The notes beneath the pieces were generated by a model. The model was given only the letters and a program-made list of their open reading frames with translations. It was not told the origin of the DNA and did no database searches. This document shows positions 6,391 to 12,523 of a stretch of 12,523 bases of DNA, one piece after another. The number at the start of each line of letters is the position of its first letter. Position 1 is the first letter of the stretch. The translations under genes were made by a program, and so were the position numbers. This DNA is from UBA9414 sp958446945 (GTDB taxonomy: Bacteria > Bacillota > Clostridia > Lachnospirales > Lachnospiraceae), in NCBI GenBank assembly GCA_958446945.1, contig CAUCYJ010000063.1, positions 1 through 12,523 of the forward strand. Direction: 5' to 3'.

Positions 6391-7272
6391 CTATGATAGT
6401 CTCTTTTCAAAGTTACCGACTGCCTTCGCCCCTTCTGTGAAGATCATAAATGCATTCGGATCAATATCATGTACAATTCTTGTGATTTCATTCTGCTCAT
6501 ATTTTGAAATCATCACAACAAATACTTTCGATTCTTCTTTTGTATAAGAACCTTTTCCTTCCCACTCTGTTACACCTCTTCGCATTTCCTGCATAACAGC
6601 CTGTTCTACGCCATCTTTCTTTGTGAAGATCATAACGCTCAAACTGATATTCTGAACATGCACCCGGTCACAAGTCATTGCCATAACTGTTGCATAGATA
6701 AGGGAGTAAACTGTAATTTCAATGTCAAATACCATAAGACAGATTCCATAAACAAAAATGTTCATAATAATGCTGACTTTTCCTACACTGAAAGATGGGT
6801 ATTTCTTTGCACATACCATTCCAAGTGTATCCTGTCCGCCACCTGAGCTTCCGCCCCGCAGAATCAGTCCGGTACCGACTCCGGCAACAAGACCTCCGAT
6901 AATACATGCTGTCAGATAATCTTCGATAATCGGTGTATTCGGAATCGGGATAAATGTCATAAACAATGTCTCAATTGTTGTTGTGTAGATAGACAGATAA
7001 AAAAAGCTTCTGCCAAGCACCTTCCATGCCATATAAAACAACGGTACGTTCAACAGCCAGAAAATAATACCATCCAGGTTAATTCCCCCAAGCGCTGCAA
7101 TTTTCAGATAATCTACCAGAAAGGTTCTGATCAACTGCGCGATACCAAGAAATGTACCATTGTACAGATGCAGCGGTAAAATAATAATATTAACACCGGT
7201 TGCAAAAAGAAGGCTTCCAAGCGTTGCCCATGCGACACGAATGACCATTTTTTTGTTTTTTAGTTTCTCCAT
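6391..7272 (-). CDS. YitT-family membrane protein (DUF161/DUF2179)
   Basis: This is a 293-residue integral membrane protein of the YitT family, common in several paralogues in Firmicutes; the molecular function is unknown and a transporter role is often assumed. About five hydrophobic segments lie between residues 10 and 200, with the family's glycine-rich signature RGGSSGGGQDTLG at 139-151. Residues about 205-290 form the cytoplasmic DUF2179 domain (RRGVTEWEGKGSYTKEE, VFVVMISKYE, DPNAFMIF), which resembles a ligand-binding regulatory fold. The start ATG (complement of 7270-7272) has AGGAGG nine bases upstream. It is a single-gene unit with its own promoter and terminator, convergent with the peptidase operon. 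Nothing in the sequence links it functionally to either side. Confidence 0.92.
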   Translation of the reverse strand: MEKLKNKKMVIRVAWATLGSLLFATGVNIIILPLHLYNGTFLGIAQLIRTFLVDYLKIAALGGINLDGIIFWLLNVPLFYMAWKVLGRSFFYLSIYTTTIETLFMTFIPIPNTPIIEDYLTACIIGGLVAGVGTGLILRGGSSGGGQDTLGMVCAKKYPSFSVGKVSIIMNIFVYGICLMVFDIEITVYSLIYATVMAMTCDRVHVQNISLSVMIFTKKDGVEQAVMQEMRRGVTEWEGKGSYTKEESKVFVVMISKYEQNEITRIVHDIDPNAFMIFTEGAKAVGNFEKRLS

Positions 7273-7318
7273 TCCTAACTTCCTCCTAATGTACTCATAG
7301 ACTACATTCTAGCACCTT

Positions 7319-7346
7319 TGTATATTGTTGACAACTCATTTTTCAA
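7319..7346 (-). promoter_or_regulatory. Likely promoter of the YitT-family gene
   Basis: On the minus strand TTGAAA (complement of 7341-7346) and TATACA (complement of 7319-7324) are 16 bases apart, each with one or two mismatches to consensus. The spacer contains the short near-palindrome GTTGACAAC. The leader would be about 40 bases. The rest of the 246-base gap 7273-7518 holds only the upstream gene's terminator. Confidence 0.5.
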
Positions 7347-7415
7347 GAATCTAATACTGTTTTCGAGAGATTTTACCGGCAGCATCAACCTGTTTCATTT
7401 CTCTTTCATTATATG

Positions 7416-7449
7416 AAAAAACAGACCAGTGCTTTCTGCACCAGTCTGT
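7416..7449 (-). terminator. Rho-independent terminator after the alarmone synthetase gene
   Basis: In the minus-strand transcript ACAGACTGGTGC and GCACTGGTCTGT pair over 12 bp, including two adjacent G-U wobbles, with the loop AGAAA. A T-run follows directly (complement of 7416-7420). Because the wobbles become mismatches on the other strand, the hairpin works for leftward transcripts only. It lies about 70 bases after the stop. Confidence 0.8.
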
Positions 7450-7518
7450 CTACAATTCTGCAATCTTTCTTCTATAACAGTATTCTGCATCTTATTCTGA
7501 CACAATCGCTATGCTTCA

Positions 7519-8232
7519 TTACTCAAGAGAAACTTCTTTCCTGAGCAGCATGCGCTCTTCTGCCTCTTCCGGGTCATCCGGTTCATCAAAATCCTTCTGT
7601 TGATCCAGACATTCCTGAATCGCTTCATTCAGAGAAAGCATCCTCTCATCCAACGTAGAAACCATCTCCGCACATTCCTTTAAATCTCTGCTGATATATT
7701 CCGGTGCATTTCCTTCAAACTTATAATAAATCTTATGTTCCAGACTTGCCCAGAAATCCATTGCAATGGTACGAATCTGTATCTCTACCTTCGTATCTAC
7801 TACACTGTCTGATAAATAGATCGGAACCGCAACAAGCATATGATAACTCTTATAGCCGCTCTCTTTTGGATTCTTAATATAGTCCTTTACCGACAAAACT
7901 TTCAAGTCACTCTGGTTTCCGATCATCTCTGCCAGGCGGTATATGTCTGATGTAAAGGAACAGATCAAACGTACTCCTGCAATATCGTTCACATAGCGAA
8001 CCATATTCTCAATGGATGTCTCATGTCCATTTCTCTTCAGCTTCTTAACAATACTTTCTGCCGTCTTAATTCTCGTCTTAATATGTTCAATCGGATTGTA
8101 TCGGTGTACATGCTGAAATTCGTCGTTAAGAATCTCAAGCTTCGTTCCAACTTCTTTTAAAGCTGCATTATAGAGGAAGATCACTGTTTTCCAACTATCT
8201 ACATCGTCATAGTTTTTAAGTGCTGCTTCCAT
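7519..8232 (-). CDS. relQ: Small alarmone synthetase (RelQ-like GTP pyrophosphokinase)
   Basis: This cytoplasmic enzyme transfers pyrophosphate from ATP to GDP or GTP to make (p)ppGpp. The 237 residues contain only a RelA/SpoT synthetase domain, with no HD hydrolase and no TGS/ACT regulatory region, as in RelQ (YjbM) and RelP. Visible motifs are DIAGVRLIC (from D83), the substrate loop PKESGYKSYH (122-131), VEIQIRT with the catalytic glutamate E150, and FWASLEHKIYYK (160-171). The stretch from VEIQIRT to GNAPE matches YjbM closely, which favours RelQ over RelP. The C-terminal tail (215-237) is very acidic, with EPDDPEEAEE. The ribosome binding site GGGAGGAG is six bases before the ATG. It stands alone between its own promoter and terminator. 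Small synthetases of this group are usually controlled transcriptionally and allosterically; control here is not visible beyond the promoter. Confidence 0.93.
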   Translation of the reverse strand: MEAALKNYDDVDSWKTVIFLYNAALKEVGTKLEILNDEFQHVHRYNPIEHIKTRIKTAESIVKKLKRNGHETSIENMVRYVNDIAGVRLICSFTSDIYRLAEMIGNQSDLKVLSVKDYIKNPKESGYKSYHMLVAVPIYLSDSVVDTKVEIQIRTIAMDFWASLEHKIYYKFEGNAPEYISRDLKECAEMVSTLDERMLSLNEAIQECLDQQKDFDEPDDPEEAEERMLLRKEVSLE

Positions 8233-8273
8233 TGGTATCTCCTCCCAAAATGTATTCTCTGATTAGTATTTTC

Positions 8274-8302
8274 ATTATAGCACATCCAGCAGATACTGTC
8301 AT
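8274..8302 (-). promoter_or_regulatory. Strong extended -10 promoter of the alarmone synthetase gene
   Basis: On the minus strand ATGACA (complement of 8297-8302, 5 of 6) and TATAAT (complement of 8274-8279, perfect) are 17 bases apart. A TGn extension stands directly before the -10. Transcription would begin about 35 bases before the start codon. Confidence 0.8.
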
Positions 8303-8338
8303 ATACTTCACACTTTTTTAAGAAATCTTTAAATTACC

Positions 8339-8884
8339 TTAACGCTCAATTCCGTCTCTTGCCGTTTGTCCACGGTCAAACGGATGTTTGATCTTCTTCA
8401 ATTCTGTTACATAATCTGCCAATGCAGTCATACGCTCTGTCGGCGCATTTCCGGTTAGCACAAGTTCTGTCTCTTCCGGCTTTTCGCTCATAAAAGAAAG
8501 TAGTTTTTCTTCTCCCAGAAGCCCTGCCCGAACTGCATAAATCGCTTCATCCAGAAATACCAGATCGTAATGTACTTCCTTTATCATCTTTTCAATCTCG
8601 CAAAGTTTTTCTTCATTTTCTTTCAGACAAATTAGTTTTTCCTCTTCTGTCATCTGAAAACTGAATTTTACCTGTTCCGGTCCGGAAACACATGTTACTT
8701 GCTCAAGCTGTTCCAGAACCTTTCGCTCACTGGACATATTATTTTTCATAAACTGATACACTAGCACTCGATATCCATAACCTGCCGCGCGCACCGCCTG
8801 CCCTACTGCTGCTGTTGTCTTCCCTTTTCCGTCTCCGCAATAAATATGAATCAACCCCGGCTTGTCTGTAATTTTTTTCTTCAT
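8339..8884 (-). CDS. cobO: Cob(I)yrinic acid a,c-diamide adenosyltransferase (CobO/BtuR type)
   Basis: This 181-residue ATP-dependent corrinoid adenosyltransferase attaches the 5'-deoxyadenosyl group to the cobalt of cobyrinate diamide or salvaged cobalamin. The P-loop is GDGKGKTT (17-24), the Walker B-like segment is DLVFLDE (107-113), and the family-specific C-terminal motifs are LVLTGNAP and IKHPFDRGQTARDGIE. Length is close to the family norm. The start (complement of 8882-8884) has a GAGGACAGGA ribosome binding site. It begins 14 bases after the stop of the small upstream gene, so the two are probably cotranscribed. No other cobalamin gene is in the window, which suits a salvage or housekeeping role supplying adenosylcobalamin. 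No clear terminator was found between it and the alarmone synthetase promoter. Confidence 0.92.
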   Translation of the reverse strand: MKKKITDKPGLIHIYCGDGKGKTTAAVGQAVRAAGYGYRVLVYQFMKNNMSSERKVLEQLEQVTCVSGPEQVKFSFQMTEEEKLICLKENEEKLCEIEKMIKEVHYDLVFLDEAIYAVRAGLLGEEKLLSFMSEKPEETELVLTGNAPTERMTALADYVTELKKIKHPFDRGQTARDGIER

Positions 8885-8898
8885 TCCTGTCCTCGTTT

Positions 8899-9162
8899 CT
8901 ACTCTTCAATCACATGGATTTCCAGATAATCAAATTCAATCGTATCAATAAAATTATCCTGATAGAATCTGGCCTTATCATGACGCCTGAATTCTTCAAT
9001 GGTCGCATCCAGCCAGATTGGCTTACTCAGATCAAATTCATAACAAATTTCTTCTAAGGCCTGAAAGACTTTATGTGTGCGTGTATCATCAGATTCAATG
9101 CAAACTGTTGTATCCCGTACCATTCGGTTATCTTTTATTTCTTTTCCCCACAAACGGAACAT
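8899..9162 (-). CDS. Conserved-looking small protein of unknown function (87 aa) upstream of cobO
   Basis: I do not recognise a named family. The frame is open further upstream, but the start at the complement of 9160-9162 (MFRLWGKEIKDNRMV) has AGGAGG seven bases before it and is clearly better than the longer start near 9207. The 87-residue product is soluble, with no signal or membrane segment. It is rich in acidic and aromatic residues: ESDDTRTHK, ALEEICYEFDLSKPIWLD, EEFRRHDKARFYQ and the C-terminal EFDYLEIHVIEE. The alternation suggests a compact alpha/beta fold. The 14-base gap to cobO suggests cotranscription. A role with the adenosyltransferase or corrinoids is only a guess from position. 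Confidence 0.85.
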   Translation of the reverse strand: MFRLWGKEIKDNRMVRDTTVCIESDDTRTHKVFQALEEICYEFDLSKPIWLDATIEEFRRHDKARFYQDNFIDTIEFDYLEIHVIEE

Positions 9163-9195
9163 CTTTTTTCCTCCTGCTTTCTCGTCATTTACTGC

Positions 9196-9201
9196 ATTAT
9201 A
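9196..9201 (-). promoter_or_regulatory. Candidate -10 box for the small gene and cobO
   Basis: A perfect TATAAT (complement of 9196-9201) lies 33 bases before the chosen start codon. No good -35 is seen at 16-18 bases upstream, where the sequence is a T-rich stretch from the upstream terminator. The promoter may therefore be weak, activator-dependent or not real. Confidence 0.35.
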
Positions 9202-9214
9202 TAACAATCACTCC

Positions 9215-9245
9215 AAAAAGAAAAGCAGGTATCTTCCTGCTTTTC
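9215..9245 (-). terminator. Rho-independent terminator after the ABC permease gene
   Basis: On the minus strand a 10-bp stem (GAAAAGCAGG with CCTGCTTTTC), a 6-base loop and a run of five Ts (complement of 9215-9219) follow the permease stop codon by about 23 bases. It separates the ABC unit from the small gene and cobO. Confidence 0.85.
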
Positions 9246-9268
9246 CTACAAATCTTATCTCTATCTGA

Positions 9269-10672
9269 TTAATTATTCCGAATTGCTTCCAGTGCACTGA
9301 GCTTCATTGCTCTTCGTGCCGGGAAATATCCTGCCAAAATGCCAACCAGCGCAGCAAATCCAAGCGATGCCAACACAAGCCACAGTGGAATATAGGAAAT
9401 ATTGGCTTCCACTCCCATGATCATCTCGCCGCTTACCACTTTATTGATTGCGAACGACATCAAAAAGCTTAAAATATTTCCAATAGTTCCTCCAAGCAAC
9501 CCGATAAACGCCGCTTCCATTAAGAACATCTGCCGAATATTCTTCAAGCTACATCCAAGTACTTTAATGATTCCGATTTCTTTCGTACGCTCATAAATAG
9601 ACATCATCATCGTATTAGCAATTCCAATTGCTGCTACGAGAAGCGATACTGCTCCGATTCCTCCAAGAACCGCCTGCACAATTGCAAACTGCTGTTTTGT
9701 GCTTTCTAAAGCCTCCACATTGCTGTTGGCATTATATCCCATACTGCGGATAATGTCGGAAACTTCTTTGACATGTTCCATATCATCTACTTCCACACGA
9801 ATTTCAGAATACATCAATTCTTTAAAAGGCTTTCCTGCCTGGTTCAACGGCTGTCCCGGAATTGCCCGTCCTCGGAACTCTTTCTGAAGGACTGTTTTTA
9901 ATGTATCCAGATCACAATATACATTATAAAAATGTTGATTATATTCTTCTGGTCCGCCTTCTACAAGACCACATCCCTTTATTACATGTTTTTTAGGCGG
10001 CTTAATCTCCTGCTGGCTGCCGTCTCCCCCAGGAATGTTCGTACTTCCCATCGAAGAATAATAAGCCTCTGTATCCAAAATCAAAAACATAGAATCTTTC
10101 AGCAGATCAATGTTCGGCAATTCTCCTGTCTCATAATATCCACTTCCGCCGTTCTTTGTATACATATTAGTAAGAATTCCATTTCCAAACAGAAGCTGAA
10201 GTTCCCCTGTTCCGCTATCCGGAAAACGGCTTTCCGGTGTCATTTTTATCTTCGCATTCTGAAGCGCAGACGGTGTCATCCCTGTCAGTGTAATCCATCC
10301 CTGGTATTTTCCTTTCAGCAGCATGGCCTCTGCAGTCAACACCGGTTCTACCCCATTCACATGCTCAAGCATCTCAAATTCTTTTCTTACATCCTCAGTC
10401 AGATATTTCTTCTCGTCATCATTTTGCTGCCCGTTGCTGTTATCACTATAATGCATGCCCATTCCACTGTCCATGCTGTATACAGTAATTGTTGTCAGAC
10501 CTCCATACTCCTCGATCTGTTTATACATAGCTTCCTGCATCCCAAGTCCAAGTGATACCATTACAACAATAGATGCTGTTCCTATGACTACACCCAGAAC
10601 AGTCAGAAAAGTTCTCAGCTTTCTTCGCTTTAAGTTACTACTGCTCATCCTCAGTAAGTCTATCAAACTCAT
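9269..10672 (-). CDS. MacB/FtsX-type ABC transporter permease
   Basis: This 467-residue permease has the MacB layout. TM1 is at about 21-44, after the cytoplasmic lead-in LLRMSSSNLKRRKLRTFLT; a large extracellular MacB-PCD-like domain covers about 45-330; and the FtsX core supplies three more membrane segments (about 333-358, 384-412 and 428-452). The coupling motif SIYERTKEIGIIKVLG (358-373) and the C-terminal FPARRAMKLSALEAIRNN are typical. Such proteins do not form a classical import channel; they transmit mechanical force across the membrane for efflux, lipoprotein transfer or hydrolase control. The chosen ATG (complement of 10670-10672) matches the family N-terminus and lies 12 bases after GAGGAGG. 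It overlaps the upstream gene by 35 bases, which implies translational coupling. The extracellular domain is rich in Gly, Ser and Asn. The transported or regulated partner is unknown. Confidence 0.92.
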   Translation of the reverse strand: MSLIDLLRMSSSNLKRRKLRTFLTVLGVVIGTASIVVMVSLGLGMQEAMYKQIEEYGGLTTITVYSMDSGMGMHYSDNSNGQQNDDEKKYLTEDVRKEFEMLEHVNGVEPVLTAEAMLLKGKYQGWITLTGMTPSALQNAKIKMTPESRFPDSGTGELQLLFGNGILTNMYTKNGGSGYYETGELPNIDLLKDSMFLILDTEAYYSSMGSTNIPGGDGSQQEIKPPKKHVIKGCGLVEGGPEEYNQHFYNVYCDLDTLKTVLQKEFRGRAIPGQPLNQAGKPFKELMYSEIRVEVDDMEHVKEVSDIIRSMGYNANSNVEALESTKQQFAIVQAVLGGIGAVSLLVAAIGIANTMMMSIYERTKEIGIIKVLGCSLKNIRQMFLMEAAFIGLLGGTIGNILSFLMSFAINKVVSGEMIMGVEANISYIPLWLVLASLGFAALVGILAGYFPARRAMKLSALEAIRNN

Positions 10673-12170
10673 CTACTAATCCGGCCTCCTCATCTTCCAT
10701 TCTGCGCTTTTTCTTCTTTTTTACAATGATAGCCGCAGCTACTACTGCAATTACAATTCCTCCGCCAATCACAAACGGGATTACCGGGAATCCTTTTTCC
10801 TCCGGTTCTTCCGGCGTCTCCATCATCCCCACATCCTCTATCATCGGCTCTGTCACGAACACCGTCAGGTTCTTTTCAAATGTTGCAGGTGTTCCTTCTT
10901 CGTCTTCATATGACATAATCATCTTAACAGTTCCATCTCCTGTTGTAGCCTGAACACCTGTCAGCATCGCATCTACAGCGGCAGTTGCGCCTGGTTCTAC
11001 ATTACCGAGAAACTGTTCCTGTGCTTCAATCCCCTCTCCGGCAAAATTAACTTTCACATTATATAGTTTTGTCCGTCCAAGATTGTACAGATTACACATA
11101 ACATTGGCTTCGGATCCAATCTCAATAGAATCAGACGTCATCTCAAACTCACTGAATTCAAATCTTGCATCCTGCTTAATCGGAATTGATACACTGGCGG
11201 TAGATTCAAACTGAGCCGCATCACTATTCTCGTATTTCATACCAATATTGATGCTGTATGGTTTCTGCACCAGATCAGACTTTGCATTCAGTACGATTGA
11301 AATATCACTTTCCCCATTTGCCTTTATCTTATCCAGATAGATTGAGTTGGAGCCTGATGCCGGAAGAAATGCCGGTGATGCTGTATTCGCATCCTGTCCT
11401 TCTGTCGGCGCCTGCAGATCAAACAATAAGTTCTGCACTCCTGTTTCTTTCGAAGTATTCTTCAAATGAATAATCAGCTTAAAATCTGTCCCCGCTTTTA
11501 CAACTGCCGGTTCTGTAGAAAATCCTGTCACAATAACACGGGGCACAGAAGCTGAACCTTCTCCTCCGGATACATCACCATTGCTAATACCGCCGCCAAG
11601 ATCGATTCCGCCCATATCTCCCTGTCCGGAGTCTGTCGGTGGTTCCGGCTGTGGCTGTGGTTCTGGCTGCGGCTGTGCTTTCGCATTGATTCGGATAAAC
11701 ACATTCGGAGAAGCTGTATAAGCCGTTCCTTCTTCATCTTCATAAGTAATTGTAAATTTCAATTCATACTTGCCTGCCTGTGTATCATCCGGCACTTTCA
11801 CTGCATATGTAAGCGGTTTTTCCTCTCCTGCTGCGATATCTTCAAGCTGTACAGTACTGTTCATATTTCCGGTATCAAATGGCCATTTCTTCTCATTCTT
11901 TGGCACTACAACAACATTTTTGACATTTTTATCTGAATTGTTCTTAACCTTAATCTCCAGTGATCCTTCTGTTCCTGCTTCATACACCGGCATTTCCTGT
12001 CCTTCTCCAAAAGACAGTTTTAAGGTTCCTATCTTAGCACTTACCGATGACTTCTTCTCTTCCATCTTCTGCGATACCGTATCTGCTGCCACTGTTTCTC
12101 CCGGCTTTAACGCTGTGCCTACCATTCCCAGACACAACATCATTGCTAAAAATTTCTTACTTCTCTTCAT
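10638..12170 (-). CDS. Secreted, membrane-anchored protein with repeated Ig-like (CARDB/COG1361-like) segments, partner of the ABC system
   Basis: The 510-residue product from the ATG at the complement of 12168-12170 (GAGG nine bases before it) starts with a Sec signal, MKRSKKFLAMMLCLGMVG. A GTG five codons upstream is an alternative start. Three beta-rich segments lie at about 45-163, 210-333 and 335-443. The first and third share a motif, YEDEEGT, near their ends, and NVKNVVV/YNVKV strands, suggesting duplication. A Pro/Gln/Glu hinge (QPQPEPQPQPEPP) and a Gly/Ser stretch separate the first two. Near the C-terminus are a hydrophobic segment (about 461-483), a KKKKKRR stop-transfer cluster and a short acidic cytoplasmic tail, so the protein is type I with its bulk outside. 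It sits between the ATPase and permease genes and overlaps both. The role is inferred: an extracellular partner or adaptor of the MacB-like transporter. Confidence 0.87.
   Translation of the reverse strand: MKRSKKFLAMMLCLGMVGTALKPGETVAADTVSQKMEEKKSSVSAKIGTLKLSFGEGQEMPVYEAGTEGSLEIKVKNNSDKNVKNVVVVPKNEKKWPFDTGNMNSTVQLEDIAAGEEKPLTYAVKVPDDTQAGKYELKFTITYEDEEGTAYTASPNVFIRINAKAQPQPEPQPQPEPPTDSGQGDMGGIDLGGGISNGDVSGGEGSASVPRVIVTGFSTEPAVVKAGTDFKLIIHLKNTSKETGVQNLLFDLQAPTEGQDANTASPAFLPASGSNSIYLDKIKANGESDISIVLNAKSDLVQKPYSINIGMKYENSDAAQFESTASVSIPIKQDARFEFSEFEMTSDSIEIGSEANVMCNLYNLGRTKLYNVKVNFAGEGIEAQEQFLGNVEPGATAAVDAMLTGVQATTGDGTVKMIMSYEDEEGTPATFEKNLTVFVTEPMIEDVGMMETPEEPEEKGFPVIPFVIGGGIVIAVVAAAIIVKKKKKRRMEDEEAGLVDEFDRLTEDEQ
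11641..11676. repeat. 18-bp tandem repeat coding the QPQPEP hinge
   Basis: Two adjacent 18-base units (11641-11658 and 11659-11676) match at 16 of 18 positions and encode QPQPEP twice on the minus strand. Both differences are third-position changes. Copy number may vary between strains, changing the length of the extracellular hinge. Confidence 0.7.
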
Positions 12171-12523
12171 GTTGATCTTCCTCACTCTCTTTCCTGTTGT
12201 CTTCTATTTTAACGATTTCACCGTCAATAATATGAAAAATCCTATCCGCATAGGAAGCAAGATGGTTATCATGGGTAACCATGACAAGCGTCTTCTTCTG
12301 CTTGCGCACAACCTGCTGCATCAGCGTCATAACTTCTTCTGAAGTATGAGAATCCAGATTGCCGGTAGGCTCATCGGCAAATATAATCTTGGGATCCACT
12401 ACAAGAGCTCTTGCAACCCCGACTCGCTGCTGCTGCCCTCCGGACATCTGTGACGGATAATGCTTCTTATGCTTTTTTAAATTTACAAGATCCAACATCT
12501 GATCCGCCTTCTTCATTCGCACT
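12157..12523 (-). CDS. MacB/LolD-type ABC transporter ATPase (partial, N-terminus off the right edge)
   Basis: The visible 121 or so residues are the C-terminal half of a nucleotide-binding domain. They contain the signature MSGGQQQRVGVARAL, Walker B with D-loop KIIFADEPTGNLDS, and the H-loop MVTHD; the ADEPTGNLDS and QQQR forms are typical of the MacB/LolD/FtsE group. The Walker A and Q-loop lie beyond the edge. After the domain comes a short, charged tail (EDNRKESEEDQHEEK). The 3' end overlaps the start of the anchored extracellular protein by 14 bases, and the permease follows, so the three form one coupled unit: ATPase, extracellular partner, permease. The true start and the promoter are outside the window. 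Confidence 0.93.
   Translation of the reverse strand, partial: VRMKKADQMLDLVNLKKHKKHYPSQMSGGQQQRVGVARALVVDPKIIFADEPTGNLDSHTSEEVMTLMQQVVRKQKKTLVMVTHDNHLASYADRIFHIIDGEIVKIEDNRKESEEDQHEEK

Noticed and set aside
6230..6547. Rightward frame of 105 codons after the S12 hydrolase gene
   Set aside because: It runs through three hairpins and antisense to the YitT C-terminus, with no family resemblance.
7328..7360. Rightward promoter with TTGACA at 7329-7334
   Set aside because: The -35 hexamer is perfect, but no acceptable -10 lies 16-18 bases downstream and there is no rightward gene to serve.
8899..9207. Longer 102-residue version of the small gene upstream of cobO
   Set aside because: The upstream start has no ribosome binding site, whereas the internal ATG at 9162 has AGGAGG at ideal spacing.
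9932..10555. Long rightward frame (207 codons) opposite the ABC permease
   Set aside because: It is antisense to a well-supported MacB-type domain, has no ribosome binding site, and its translation has no recognisable domain.
11770..12342. Long rightward frame (190 codons) opposite the anchored protein and ATPase genes
   Set aside because: It is a mirror of two well-supported overlapping genes and has no start context or motif of its own.

Overview
The window looks like the chromosome of a low-to-middle-GC Firmicute, most likely a Lachnospiraceae-type gut anaerobe. I infer this from strong AGGAGG ribosome binding sites, consensus sigma-A promoters, a YitT-family protein, a RelQ-type small alarmone synthetase, a stand-alone CobO-type adenosyltransferase and a MacB-like ABC system with a wall- or membrane-anchored partner. 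The genus cannot be fixed from sequence reading alone.

Left block (1-6231). A peptide-binding lipoprotein of an Opp/Dpp-type ABC importer is read leftwards and runs off the left edge. Facing it is a rightward five-gene operon: an M55 D-aminopeptidase (DppA type), a MalY/PatB-type PLP C-S lyase, an XRE-cupin regulator that is broken by a frameshift, an M19 (renal/membrane) dipeptidase, and a cytoplasmic S12 serine hydrolase with the size and layout of D-aminopeptidase DAP. None of the three hydrolases has a signal peptide, so peptides would be bound outside, imported and cleaved inside. The two transcription units are driven by back-to-back consensus promoters. Their two -35 boxes are the two arms of one perfect 8-bp inverted repeat (862-881), so one bound protein could control both units. 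The set reads as a scavenging module for D-residue peptides (cell-wall fragments) or for Cys-Gly/cysteine S-conjugates; the sequence does not decide between these.

Middle (6211-7518). Three hairpins lie between the convergent operons. One of them is a good terminator for the leftward YitT-family membrane protein gene. YitT has its own promoter.

Right block (7519-12523, all leftward). It holds a RelQ-like (p)ppGpp synthetase with a strong extended -10 promoter; a CobO-type corrinoid adenosyltransferase preceded by an 87-residue protein of unknown function; and a three-gene overlapping unit coding a MacB/LolD-type ATPase (partial at the right edge), a secreted, C-terminally membrane-anchored protein with repeated Ig-like segments, and a MacB/FtsX-type permease. 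No RNA genes, insertion sequences, CRISPR arrays or attachment sites were recognised. No gene-free stretch exceeds 250 bases.
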